Source: Diphasiastrum complanatum
Taxonomy: Eukaryota > Streptophyta > Lycopodiopsida > Lycopodiales > Lycopodiaceae
Assembly: GCA_029204225.1 (NCBI GenBank)
Contig: CM055097.1
Coordinates: 248,001-312,000, forward strand
DNA: 64,000 bases
Reading direction: 5' to 3'
Part shown: positions 12,270 through 22,870 of the stretch, piece after piece
How the letters are laid out: each line of letters opens with the position of its first letter
Numbering within the stretch: position 1 is the stretch's first letter
Made by a program: the position numbers and the translations under genes
The notes under the pieces: generated by a model
What the model saw: only the letters and a program-made list of their open reading frames with translations
The model's database searches: none
What the model was told of the DNA's origin: nothing

Positions 12270-13000
12270 CAAACGTGGGGGCCTAAAATCCTAAATATGG
12301 CCTTGTAAGATCGTAGGAATATCATCATTTAAAATTGTATTTTCTTCTCCTGTCATTTCCATATCATTTGAAGCTTGGATGAGTGGTTCAGGTTCTTTCA
12401 AAACCTCAAAATTGGGTGGTGGTTCGTCGTGTGTATCCAATGTTACAATATCTTTTCCTTCAAACACACGTTGTTTTCTTGTATTGAGTTGGATCACATA
12501 CCACCATCTTGGTTCTATTCGATCTAGATGAAATATATTCTTCCAAAAAAATAAAAAATTAAGTTAGTCTTATAAGATCGATAAATAAGACATTATGACA
12601 TTGAGATTGTAGAGTCTCACTTGTTCGCATGTTGTGGCAATACTAAAGTGTCATGAGAGTCTATCGATATACATTTTGTTGAGTCAATTTGAAAAAACTT
12701 TGAGTTATCATTTCTAATCTTGGCATTGCTTCCATGATAGATGACCTTAAACCATTTTACGTCAAGAATAAATATTTGTCGTTAGTCTCATAATCGACTT
12801 CATAAATATGTTGCAATGTGCCGACATAGTCTAGGTCACCTGAAATGACATTCACGTCCCTCGCACTAGAACGACTCTCTTGTTGAAAGTTGGCCAGTAT
12901 ACCACAATCATATGTATGTCGCTTGTTGTCAACTCTCTTAACACGAGAATGATGTCCATATGCCCACATGACAACTGTGTCTATGTATGATTTATACTGA
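12270..13000 (-). pseudogene. CACTA transposase, DUF4216-like region
   Basis: On the minus strand, reading from about 12,970 to 12,290, the recognisable pieces are SGDLDYVGTLQHIYEVDYET, then DVKWFKVIYHGSNAKIRND, the cysteine-containing DSTKCISID, and further on WWYVIQLNTRKQRVF. This is the order seen in the DUF4216 domain that follows DUF4218 in plant CACTA (En/Spm) transposases. The pieces lie in different frames with stops, so the gene is dead. An acidic C-terminal segment follows (12,497-12,291). Confidence 0.75.
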
Positions 13001-13172
13001 AATGCAAGAAAATAAACAAATTTGTGTAAATTAAAATATTATTAATATATATTGAGTAGCACAAAAGAAAACATTCACAAAGACAATTCTGCACTAACCT
13101 TCCATGCACATCCATGAACAAAATCTCATTCTAATTTGATCATTTCTTCTCCGTTTTCCGATGCTTTTAGCA

Positions 13173-13720
13173 TTATATCAAAAACCCATTCACGAGTGCA
13201 TTTTGAAAGTAAAGGCTCCAAAGGTTCGTCCACCAACGCTCTCCTTCTTCTTTGATTAACATGTCTTCTTCGTATGTTATGTTTCTTTCATTTTTGGCTT
13301 CTTCATACCTTATAGTCCACTTTTTCATATGTCCACAATTATGTAGTATGGACGTGTCAATTTTTTCTTTTAATTGAGATGAAAGTCTCTTTTCCACACC
13401 ATTTCCGTGTGGTGCTTCACCCTTAACACGTTCATCTTCTTCTTCACACCACATTTTTGGACTTGCAAGATGTAATTGTGAGATTATTTCGGTGATATAA
13501 TACAAAGATTCTTGTACAAGCCAACCTTATGCAATACTACCCTTTGCCTTTTGTCTCACAAAGCCCTTCAAAACTTTCATAAAACGCTCAAGGTAGAACA
13601 TCCATCTCGTGTGCACAGGTCTTGCAATGGAATTCAATTCATTATATTTTATTTCTTTTGAGAAAATCCACCTGCAAGATTGATATCACACGTTGTTGTT
13701 TAGCACATAAAAATGTTGAA
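13173..13720 (-). pseudogene. CACTA transposase, DUF4218 region
   Basis: Between about 13,610 and 13,540 (minus) the frame reads RPVHTRWMFYLERFMKVLKG and then GFVRQKAKGSIA, the hallmark of DUF4218. A TAA follows directly, and the same frame goes on GWLVQESLYYITEI to 13,173. Family members have glutamate at the stop position, so one base change could explain it. The downstream part is a variable linker with acidic runs. Confidence 0.88.
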
Positions 13721-13789
13721 ATAGCGCATATTTAAATAGCAAATATTTATACAAGTGTTTGAAAGGATATACAAACCTAATCATCGATG

Positions 13790-13905
13790 ATAAATTGTAA
13801 AGCATATTTTGTACGTCATTGTTGAAACAACCTCAAATAGAAAGAGGAAGTATAATTGCAACACCTTATGCCAATCATGCGATTTCAATATGCTCAATTT
13901 ACCAT
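13790..13905 (-). pseudogene. CACTA transposase, KSHDWH segment
   Basis: Minus strand reads GKLSILKSHDWHKVLQLYFL. This matches the LKSHDxH box just upstream of DUF4218 in CACTA transposases. The reading is cut at about 13,910 by the foldback element. Confidence 0.8.
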
Positions 13906-13929
13906 CATTGGTAAATGATTTGCATAAGC

Positions 13930-14905
13930 GAGCCATTCGCGGACCCAATATTGAATCAGCGCGCGCGTAGAAAGTTAGCAGCTACAGAATGTAGGTCAAG
14001 CACGACGAACCGATATCAGACAGAAAAGTCGGAAACTAAGCGATATCATATGGGCGTGCGGAGTCCGGAACATGAATATCACGATTGGGTCGGACGCGCT
14101 GAACTGATATTAAAAAATGGTAACTTTCAAAAGACAGCTCGGATTGAGACGATTGTAACGCCATTAGAAAGCCCTCAACGAGAGCTTTTCAATGGCATCC
14201 AACAAGACCCAATTCCGAGCTACGGTTAAAGAGATATTCTCAATCAAAGTTTTGGGCAGTCAATAGTCAACGGTCGACCTAATATCGGATCGATGCACGG
14301 TTGACCAGTTTGACCTGGTCAAACCCTAAGGACTCGTGCTGATCCGATATTAGGGTTTTCAATTTTTTTGTTTTTTTTTTGGGGGAAAAGCTCGACGAGG
14401 GCTTTGCAACGGCACCAGAATGGCCTAATTCCGAGTTACGGTTCAAAAGTTATAGGCAGTCAGAGTTTTGGGACCACCCTATATCGGATCGGCGCGCGCC
14501 CTTAGGGTTTGACCGGGTTAAATTGGTCAACCGCATGTCGATCCGATATTAGGTCTACCGTTCACTGTTGACCGCCCAAAACTTTGACTGAGAATATCTC
14601 TTTAACCGTAGTTTGTAACTGGGTCAAGTTGGTTGCCGTTGAAAAGCTCTCGTCGAGGGCTTTCTAATGTTGTTATAATCCGAGATATCTTTCAAAAGTT
14701 ACTACTTTTTTTAACAACATGCAATATCGGTTTAGTGCACCCGACCCAATCGTGATATTTATGTTCCGGACTCCCACGCGCCCATGCGATATTGCCTAGT
14801 TTCCGACTTTTTTGTCTGATATCGGTTCGATGCGCCCGACCTACATTCTTAGTTGCTGACTTTCTACTCACGCGCTGATCTGATACTAGGTTTGCGAATG
14901 GCCTC
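13930..14905. mobile_element. Foldback element with ~430 bp inverted arms
   Basis: Left arm 13,930-14,356 and right arm 14,476-14,905 are inverted copies around a 119 bp loop. Matching blocks include GCCATTCGC against GCGAATGGC, CGAACCGATATCAGACA against TGTCTGATATCGGTTCG, and GGTTAAAGAGATATTCTC against GAGAATATCTCTTTAACC. The arms are rich in GATCCGATATTAGG. The ORF on the left arm is a by-product. It interrupts the CACTA transposase. The exact target duplication was not resolved, and related sequence continues to about 15,240. Confidence 0.85.
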
Positions 14906-15799
14906 TGGTACTAAACGAAAACTAAATGAAATATTCTCATTTTCAGATGGGATATTCTAGATTCTCCCTTTGGTGTGGAGGCAACCGCTTCTAATCTACA
15001 AAGATTTCAAGTGTGTGATCGTCCAAAAAACAAAGATCAGCATGGGAAAAGTATGAAGACTCAGATTCGATCCAAAAATTTAACACAACGAACAATGGCC
15101 TATACTCATTTGCGCATTGATCCGCTATCGGCTGCAGACTTTCATACTTGGGTTATCAGTTCGGCGCGCACCTCCTATACTGCCTCACTGTTGATCTGTA
15201 CACATGCGCGCTGATCCGATACTAGGACATCGCATGGCCCGCCCCAAACAAACTGCTCATTTTCATCCTGGCCCGCATCAATGGTTCCTCTTGGTCTCCA
15301 ATTGCGTGTCACCATTAGTCCAAAATATCTCTATGGAAGTTGAGTATGAATGAGAACAAAGAGAATGAAAGGTATACCTAAGAATGACAAGTTCCTAAAC
15401 TACAGGGATTAGTTAACTACAGTTTATAACTATTTACGTCAAATCAACTTTGAGTGTACAAATACGGGCAACAAAAGAGTATTCGGGCAGTAATCACAAT
15501 CATTTGTACTACCCGGTAGGATTTTTTAAAATCACCAAAATTTGCAATTTTCGTCCGTCAACCATTGTTACAGTTCGTCATAGATGGACACCATTGATTG
15601 GGCCACTTAAGCGTTGAAAGCATGCGAAGTCAAAAAAGCATCTTGACAAAGGGCCCATTTTGAGTTCTAATATCCCCTACTGCTGATACTCATAATCAAC
15701 ACAATAAGAACTGCTATATCATTCTGTTCTCTAAGAATCCAAATCCTGTTATTACAGTTATTATTGTTCATCGTATTCTCTTTGCTGGGGCGACGACCT
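14906..15799. other. Non-coding stretch after the foldback element
   Basis: The first part, to about 15,240, carries further GATCCGATACTAGG-type motifs and ends CGCATGGCCCGCC, echoing the foldback arm ends. It may be a second, more decayed copy. From 15,250 to 15,800 no coding similarity or repeat was recognised. Confidence 0.5.
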
Positions 15800-16400
15800 C
15801 TATTTACACTGCGACCCAAATGCTCAGTCGTTTCCAAGAATTTGATCTTTTGTAAGAATCCATGGCACGCTAGGTAGAATCACATCTCTACTTTCAATGT
15901 ATTGAATCCAATAGGGTCTTCTTACGTTGGCCGCTTGTAGATCTTTACGAGCTGTTGAGTTGTCTTTTATGCCAGTGATGTGGTTCCATAGTGATTTACA
16001 GACATTTTTAAATATGTGCATAGGATCAAAGAGATGATTAATCAATAAAGCCCTCTAATAGGATAATTTATGAAAAATAGACAATCGTTTCATATCATCA
16101 ATTGATTCCTTCCATGAAGAATTAACATCGTGATGTTTAGCCATTCATCATGACATTACACTACTCCCATGCACGAGGGTGTTGTTGTAGTTAAAGGATT
16201 ATCTCTTTGCCCCCCAAAATGTCGCCTATTCAACTTTCGAAAAGGATGATCAAGCGGCAAGTATTTGCGATGATTTTCATATAGACCACTTTTTTCAAAA
16301 TATTTGTGCTATGTCGACTCTCCAAAAGTGGCCCACAAATGTAACATGCGTTATAACCCGATGTAGTTAACCTGCATAGTTCATAAACTAAATGTAAGAT
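15800..16400 (-). pseudogene. CACTA transposase, Transposase_21-like core
   Basis: Read leftwards: SGYNACYICGPLLESRHSTN, a frame change in an A-run near 16,295, then KSGLYENHRKYLPLDHPFRK, and HLFDPMHIFKNVCKSLWNHI with DNSTARKDLQAANVRRPYW (about 16,035-15,880). This is the transposase core of plant CACTA elements, lying N-terminal to the DUF4218/DUF4216 parts found at 13.9-12.3 kb on the same strand. The pieces form one decayed element of about 4 kb. The CACTA terminal repeats were not located. Confidence 0.85.
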
Positions 16401-16459
16401 AAGCTTAGCTAAACGTACTCAAACGCTAAACCCTAAAATGGATTTTTATGACTATAGAT

Positions 16460-17930
16460 ACCTATGGATAGTTGGCAAGGGATTTACTACGATTCCAGCT
16501 TGACAACATCACTGCTGGGGGCCCAATATGTATTGATAATGCAGGCTTAAAGGACTGGACAACAAAGATCCTACGGCATCTGAGTCACGGAGAAATTGGA
16601 GCAATTCATCGAAGAGCAGGGGCTATTACGAGAGGAAAATCTACAGTTGGAGAAAGAGCTAGCAGAGAAGCGAGTTTCTTATCTATTGCCCACCAATGTA
16701 GAGATTGGCTAAGCCATCCGGAGGCCATAATAGCGCAGGCTAACCTGCAAAAGTTGACGGTGGATGTACAACAGTTGCGGCAACAAACATCCAATCTGGA
16801 AGGGAGGTTGCAAGCCAAAGAAGATATATGTGCAAATTTAAATAAGGAGGTGAAAGGATACATTGCTGAAGTTGCACGTTTTAATACAGAGCTTCAAGCC
16901 AGACAACACTATGAACAGACGGTTCGTAGCCCACCACAAATTAGTCAAGCGCGGTCTGGAGAAGCAATAGGACAGTGTATGGGTTGGATAGCACATCTGC
17001 AAGCAATTCAGGCACAGACGAACCTGTAGCAAGTCCTGCTTGACAATCAAACTTTAAAACAACAGTTATCTGATTTGTAGAGTACGCTGCCCGACGTCTG
17101 TTGATCCCACTGCCTCTCCCAAATGAAAAGTTAGAAAATTTAAAATGATGACTCCTGAAGGCGCCGATCCAAAAATTGTTACAAGAAAACCAACTGCTCA
17201 AACAATTAGTCTTAATCTGCCGGGGGCCTCCATTAAACTTGATACTGCCCATAGAGACATTGCAAAAATGAGATCCTAAGTTCATGAATCTAAGAAAGTA
17301 AAAGAAACTACATTTATTTTGGACATTGCACAATGTGAGAGGCCACCTAGTGATTCAGAAACAAGTGATAGGCCCATTGAGGTGAGGGAATCCAACTCGT
17401 CTCATGTACATATTTTAAAAATAAAATTTAAAGATCATACTCAGGCTATAGTTAATCCATTTATTGTTCTCGTTCACCCTACTAACTGCCCCAGGTTAGC
17501 AGATTTTGACATCAAATTGATCAATTCTTATAATTTTTTTTTGTTTTAGACGGAATCCATAGTCTACAAGCTAGAGAAGAGTTGTCTTTAGTTTCCCCAT
17601 GTCCAATCATTTAGGCAAGTTAGTGCCATAATTTTTGCAGGCTTAAGTGTTGAGGAGGCCAACCTTCTTGCTTGGGACCACAACATTGATTAGGATTACA
17701 AACTCAAAATGATTGTATACAAAGAGTCAGATTCTTTCACAAGGAGTATCTCAGACTCCACAAAGAAGGCGCCAAAACAAATATCAAGCTGAAGTGTCTC
17801 TATGCACCGGAGATTGGCCTTACTTTTGACGAGAAGAATCCAACCTTCTCTTTGATGAAATATGATAACTTTTTTCAGCTGGCCTTTCGTACTGGACAAG
17901 TGATTTTCAAAAGCTCATTTTTTTTTTTAA
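16460..17930 (+). pseudogene. Unrecognised coiled-coil pseudogene
   Basis: The function is not recognised. Frame pieces are consistent along the + strand but shifted. Near 16,570-16,680 the heptad-rich LEQFIEEQGLLREENLQLEK is followed by ELAEKRV. In the frame of 16,472-17,029 there is LTVDVQQLRQQTSNLEGRLQ. At 17,140-17,300 there is TPEGADPKIVTRKP. Near 17,790-17,920 there is IKLKCLYAPEIGLTFDEKN followed by MKYDNFFQLAFRTGQVIFKS. The pieces read like one protein with a coiled-coil N-terminal half and a globular C-terminal part, ending against a solo LTR. It could be a host pseudogene or an unfamiliar element's gag-like gene. Confidence 0.45.
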
Positions 17931-17939
17931 TCTAGTAAG

Positions 17940-18112
17940 TGTTGAGGCCTATCGCCACTTCTGAGTCACTGATGGAAAGCTAGATAGAGCTGATGTTTAG
18001 TTGCAGCTACTACTTCAAACTATGATCTAATCTTTCCTAAGCTACTGATTGACATTGTAGTTCTGGTTTGAAATCAATAAAATAAGTAGGCAATAGAGAA
18101 TGTTTAATACTA
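17940..18112 (-). repeat. Short solo LTR (LTR-B type)
   Basis: Aligns with the 174 bp LTR of Copia-A3 at 31,953-32,126: the shared start TGTTGAGGCCTATC, then CTTCTGAGTCACTGATGGAAA, ending GAGAATGTTTAAT. No internal copia sequence adjoins it. Flanks GTAAG and CTAAG are similar but not identical. Confidence 0.7.
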
Positions 18113-18352
18113 AGTTTACAACTTGATGTTTTTGAACGTTGTCTGTTTTTCAGATCAACGCGTTGGTATTCTCTCTTGCGATGAACTAGCTACTGCTAGC
18201 ACACTATTGTGTTTGTCACACTATGACTATTGATCTTCTCGATTTTTGCACGTCACTGCTGTGCATATGTTCATTTCATGTTTCTTCTGTATCGATATCC
18301 AATATATATATCATGCCATGCGTGATTACAAGATGGATTAGCTAAGCATTCA
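18113..18352. other. Non-coding stretch
   Basis: No gene or repeat recognised between the two LTR pieces. Confidence 0.4.
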
Positions 18353-18739
18353 TGTGAGAGATTTCAACTAGTTTATTCATATTTGCTACATTTGTTTATA
18401 TGGCATTTAAGGCCAATTTCATATTAGACTTAAAGTTTGACTTTTCAAAGTTATCTACTATCCATTGGTGCACTATACTTGTGATATCTTGCAATTCTAT
18501 GTGTAGAATGCCTATTAAATGCTTTTTTTAGATTCACACATGTGAAATACAATACTTATTGTTATTGTATGGAAAACAACATTATTTTATGTTTCGGTTC
18601 ATGTTTAGTCAAGATCTATTATAGTTTGCATCTCATTCTTAGTGTAGATGCTGATTTTTCTACATTGGCAAGATTGGTGAATTGTTGTCTTTCTAACCCA
18701 AGATCATTTTGGATCTTAATGGATCTCAAATCTTTCACA
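18353..18739 (+). repeat. LTR-C copy followed by primer site
   Basis: Starts TGTGAGAGATTTCAACTAG and ends TCTTTCACA, directly followed by TGGTATCAGAG (18,740-18,750), a tRNA-Met primer site. It aligns with the minus-strand LTR at 1-550 but lacks that copy's middle segment with the TATAAAAGG box. Confidence 0.8.
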
Positions 18740-18769
18740 TGGTATCAGAGTTTGTGTTTCAGGTTATGA

Positions 18770-19180
18770 AAGAAGAAGATATCAATGCAAGTCAAGCAGA
18801 TCAGAACCAACAGAGGTGGAGAATATATCTCCAACCATTTTGCTGATTTTGCAGCAGCCAAGGCATCCTTCACAAGAAGACTGCAGCCTACACACCACAA
18901 CACAATGGTGTTGTTGAGAGAAAGAATAGAACTCTCATGGAAGCTGCAAGATGCATGATGGCCTACTCCTAGACATCAAGATTACTATGGGTTGAAGCAG
19001 TAGCTATAGCCACCTACTTGCAAAACAAGATAAGCAAATCCGGCATTCCTCACACTACTCCACATGAGATGTGGTGCGGTAACAAGCCAAATCTAGCTCA
19101 AGTACGTGTCTTCAAATGTGTAGCATATGCACACATTCCAGACAAGATCCTCAAGAAGCTAGATAGAAAATTCAAGCAAG
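18770..19180 (+). pseudogene. Copia integrase fragment
   Basis: Within about 30 bp of the primer site the sequence jumps into integrase: RTNRGGEYISNHFADF, a frame change, then TAAYTPQHNGVVERKNRTLM. Next comes HTTPHEMWCGNKPNLAQVRV up to KILKKLDRKF. Gag, protease and the N-terminal integrase are deleted, and nothing follows. It is similar to Copia-A integrase. It joins a minus-strand LTR fragment at about 19,180. Confidence 0.82.
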
Positions 19181-19252
19181 GATTTGAAAGTGGCCTCAAA
19201 TGCCATATAAACAAATGTAGCAATATGGCTAAACTAGTTGAAATCTCTCACA
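19180..19252 (-). repeat. Truncated 3' LTR (LTR-C type) of Copia-D
   Basis: Minus strand TGTGAGAGATTTCAACTAG starts at 19,252 just after the purine run GAAGAGGGAG. About 70 bp remain, to CATTTGAGGCCA, before the junction with the + strand integrase fragment. Shows that Copia-D used the same LTR type as the pieces at 1-550 and 18,353. Confidence 0.75.
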
Positions 19253-19445
19253 CTCCCTCTTCAACTAGTTCTGGCATGGACTTTGATAACACTCCAAGTG
19301 ATGTCCTATGCTTCATAAACAAGTCCTTTCCCAATGCTTTGGTGAAGATATCAGCTACACATTCCCTTGAAGGAACATATTGAAGCTCCACCTCCTTTGT
19401 CATGGCTTGCTCCCTCACAAAGTGATATGCCACCTCAATATGACA
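19253..19445 (-). pseudogene. Copia-D RNase H C-terminal end
   Basis: Reads EVAYHFVREQAMTKEVELQY then VADIFTKALGKDLFMKHR, the usual end of copia RNase H and of the polyprotein, finishing at the LTR boundary. Confidence 0.85.
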
Positions 19446-20060
19446 CGAAGAATCACATAGAGTGTAAATGAGATGATTCCTCCATGCTATCAGCTTTGAA
19501 CTCTATGGAAAATCATAACAACCAAACAATAAATGTGGGTAATCAATCATGGCTTGCTTATCTTCTCCTTTTTTGTCCTTTTCTACCATGTATCCACCAT
19601 GGCACTCCATGAATGAGCCTTTATCTCCATCTTGCCACAAGATGCTATCATCACTTGATGACTTGATCAGTACAAATCCAACATCAAAATGATGCTCACC
19701 AATGTAGCTAGTTTTACCATATATTGACAATTTGCACACATCCACATGAATTGCTCAAACATGAGATAGAACAAGTAAAGTAAACTTGAACAACACTTAC
19801 TTGCTGCTCTCCTTTGACCTTACTTGAGTCTTCAATAACCTACAAAAATAGATCCATAACATCTTTGCCAATTGACTCTCCATTGATGCTCTTGACTAGC
19901 TCCAAAGTTCCTTTTAGCCTCGTTGAAGCCCTTTGAGATCAACCTCTTGATCATCAAAGTCATTGAACAAAATCTGTTTTCCAGACCCATTACTTGGTGT
20001 AAAATCATGAGAACATCCATCCACTTGCATAGCACCATCTACACAAGAAAATTCACCAAA
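19446..20060 (-). other. Non-copia segment inside Copia-D
   Basis: Where reverse transcriptase and most of RNase H should be, the sequence has no copia motif. It holds an 80-codon frame (19,745-19,503) with YGKTSYIGEHHFDVGFVLIK and GSFMECHGGYMVEKDKKG, and a second piece (about 20,040-19,850) with GCSHDFTPSNGSGKQILFND. These do not resemble known retroelement domains. They may be captured or inserted sequence. Function unknown. Confidence 0.45.
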
Positions 20061-20960
20061 GCATGTGAGAAAAGCAAAATGAGTCAACCCTTCTCATCAT
20101 AAGTGAGCCTTGAAGGTGTTTGCCTTTGCCTTGATGTCCTCCTTGGCTTTTGACTTGATGATGGTCCTTCATCATTACCATCCAAAGTATGATCCCTTAC
20201 ATCATCATCAAGAATGTTAGATCCATCCACATCATCATCAATACTGCTTGAAGATACTTTTGGAATGTTCCCCTCATAAAAAATGACATCTCTACCAAAA
20301 ATCCTTTGTTAGTAGAAGTAATGTAAACCTTGTAGGCTTTTCTCACCTCACTATATCCAACAAAAATACCTTTCCTTGAAGATGGATCTTCTGCATGTGC
20401 ATCCATAAGTTCTAAAAAGGTTGACACTCGGCACTCGGCCACCTATTGCACAAGAAATTAGCACACAACAAAGCTTGATCCCAAAATGGCTTATCAAGTT
20501 TAGCACTTAACCTCATGGCTTTGGCACCTTCACATAAAGTCCTATTCTTCCTTTTAGCCACTCCATTTTGTTGTGGGGGCCTTGGTGTTGTATACTCCCT
20601 CTTGATCCCATGCTCATCACAAAAGGCCAGGAACTTGGTAGATATGTACTCTCCATCATTGTCACTACTCAAGCACTTGATCCTTGTGGAAAATTGGTTC
20701 TCCCTTGCATTCTTGAACTTAACAAAGACATCATACACATCATCTTTGCTCTTTAGTAGATAGATCCAACAAAATCTACTAAAATCATCAATGAAAGTTA
20801 CATACATCTTAGCTATTGCTAATTGTAGTGATTCCATGAACATCTGAATGCACAACTTGAAAAGGCTTTGTAGATCTAGATGTAGATCTAGTATAAGGTA
20901 GTCTATGTGACTTTGACAAAGCACAAGACTCACAAACATGATTGATACTTTTTAAGGAAC
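20061..20960 (-). pseudogene. Copia-D integrase
   Basis: Integrase core with YVTFIDDFSRFCWIYLLKSK, SSDNDGEYISTKFLAFCDEH and RPPQQNGVAKRKNRTL (VAK where active copies have VAE). It is followed by the C-terminal KGIFVGYSEVRKAYKVYI and a proline/serine-rich linker ending near 20,090 in PSRLTYDEKG. A frame break near 20,430 separates the core from the C-terminal part. Confidence 0.88.
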
Positions 20961-22354
20961 TTGGAAGACCAATCACAACTTGTTTCCTAGCCATTACCTC
21001 CAATGACTTGAAGTTGAGGTGCCCCATGCTTTTATGCCAAACCTCTTGAATAGGTCTTTGCTCTCTTGCAACACATCCAACTTGGTTAGCAATAACACAA
21101 GCATCTAGTTTGAACAACTTCCCTTGCCTTTTACCTTTTGCAATCAAGATATCCTTCCTTTTGATAATACAAGCATCTCCATGAAACTCAACTTTGAGGC
21201 CTTTAATTAGCAATTGACTCACACTAAGTATATTCTTGGTAATAGATGCAATGAGCAAAACATCCTCCAAATGAACATTTCTATTTTTAGAGAGAGAAAT
21301 AGGAATTGTGCCAATCCCTTTGATTGCACACTCACCATCATTGGCTGTGTAGATCACCCTCTTGTCATCTTCATATGCCAACAGAGAAGTGGAGTACTCT
21401 TTGTGAAAGGTCATGTGTGAACTTGCTCCACTATCAATCCACCATGGATCTAGATCTCCATCATTAGCAAGCATACATGAAGAAATCACAAAAGCATCAT
21501 CATTTGCATCTTGAACATTCAAACCATCCTCATCAAGAGTAAGATTACCTTGTTTGTCTCCTTGATCTCTCTTCTCCTTGTAGCACTCACTTGCAAAGCG
21601 TCCTTTGATGCCACAATAGAGGCACTTAAGCTTTGATCTATTTTTATTTTTGCCATTTGAAGAAGCCTCCCCTTGATCTCGCCCTTTAGACCACTTGCTT
21701 TTGCTTTTGCCCTTGAATTTGCCCTTGTTGAACATAGCCTCCTCTCCAACTTGAGATGTTGATGAAGATACACCTCTTGCTTGAAGCCTATACTCTTCGT
21801 TGTTTAAGATCTCTTGAAGGTCAATCAAACTTTGCAAAGTCTTTTGAATAGCAAGACTTTGAAAAATGTTAGCATGAGCAACCAACAATCCATTAAGAAT
21901 AACCTGAACAAGCTCTCCTTCCTTAATGCTCTCATCAATGCAAGCTAACTCATCATTCAATGCTTTCACTGTCAAAATAAAAGTATTTGGACATTCTTCA
22001 CTCTTTTGAAAACAAGAAAAGATTTGCCTTCTTAGAGTCAACACTCTAGAAGTAGACTTGGATTCATAAAGCTTCTTCAATGAATCCCAAGCATCATTTT
22101 GATGAAGTATTCTTAACAACTTCCTTGAGAAGCTCATTGGCAACATTCATCTTTATCATGTGTAGAGCCTTTTTGGCCCTCTTGTCATACCTCATTTGAT
22201 CTTGTTGTGTTGCTAGTATCTCCTCCAAACCTACAACACTATCGAGAATGTCATTCATCTCAAGAAGTGATTCCATCCTCACTTTTTATGATGAATAATT
22301 ACTTGAGGTAAGCCTATCATTGGCTTCCAACATGACTCCGCTTGATGTAGCCAT
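20809..22354 (-). pseudogene. Copia-D gag, protease and GAG-pre-integrase
   Basis: Gag probably starts at 22,354 (MATSSGVMLE), with a TAA at about 22,288 and a frame change near 22,100. The frame from 22,146 then runs 445 codons. It covers UBN2-type gag (DAWDSLKKLYESKSTSRVLT), a zinc knuckle CLYCGIKGRFASEC in which the histidine of CX2CX4HX4C is arginine, protease WWIDSGASSHMT, GAG-pre-integrase EVWHKSMGHLNFKSL and the integrase start VVHSDVHG. It is closest in layout to Copia-E. Confidence 0.9.
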
Positions 22355-22870
22355 GTAGCAATGACTTGATCCTCTCTTACAACCAATGCAAAAAGCACTC
22401 CTTTGAACAACAACAAATGTTCTCAAAAGGAAATCACAAAGATATGAAACTTCTCAATTCTCTTCTAGCACTTATACCAAGCAAATTAACACATAAAATA
22501 GTGAAATCTTGATCAACCTATTATCTACCCTCAATCTAATGACTCTTGACACTTTCTAAGATTAAAACACACTCAAATGAAGTTCAGCAACCTCACATTA
22601 TAGAGACCCAATCAAAGTTAGGGTTTTGACAAAATCACAAAAAAATGATTATTTCAAAATCTACATGCAATTACATAAATTCTCATATGCAATCTTGTAG
22701 CCACCACTTAGGCTTTTCCAATGCTCTAAAAATAATCCAATTTAACAGATGAAGTGTGAAATCAGAATTGATCAAGTATATAACCCTATTTAGAGTTTTG
22801 ATCTACAAAAGATCCAATCTACATATGCAAGAAACTCGATTTTGGTGTAGAATCCAAGGCTAGCATGCTC
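22355..22870 (-). other. Copia-D untranslated leader, 5' truncated
   Basis: Lies between the gag start and a junction with Copia-A3 near 22,870. Copia-E has about 690 bp of leader between its primer site and gag, so this fits a leader whose 5' end, primer site and LTR are missing. No primer site was found. Confidence 0.55.

Noticed and set aside
13915-14229. 104-codon + strand ORF (MICISEPFADPIL...)
   Set aside because: It lies wholly in the left arm of the foldback element and has no counterpart in the right arm; arm sequence is non-coding.
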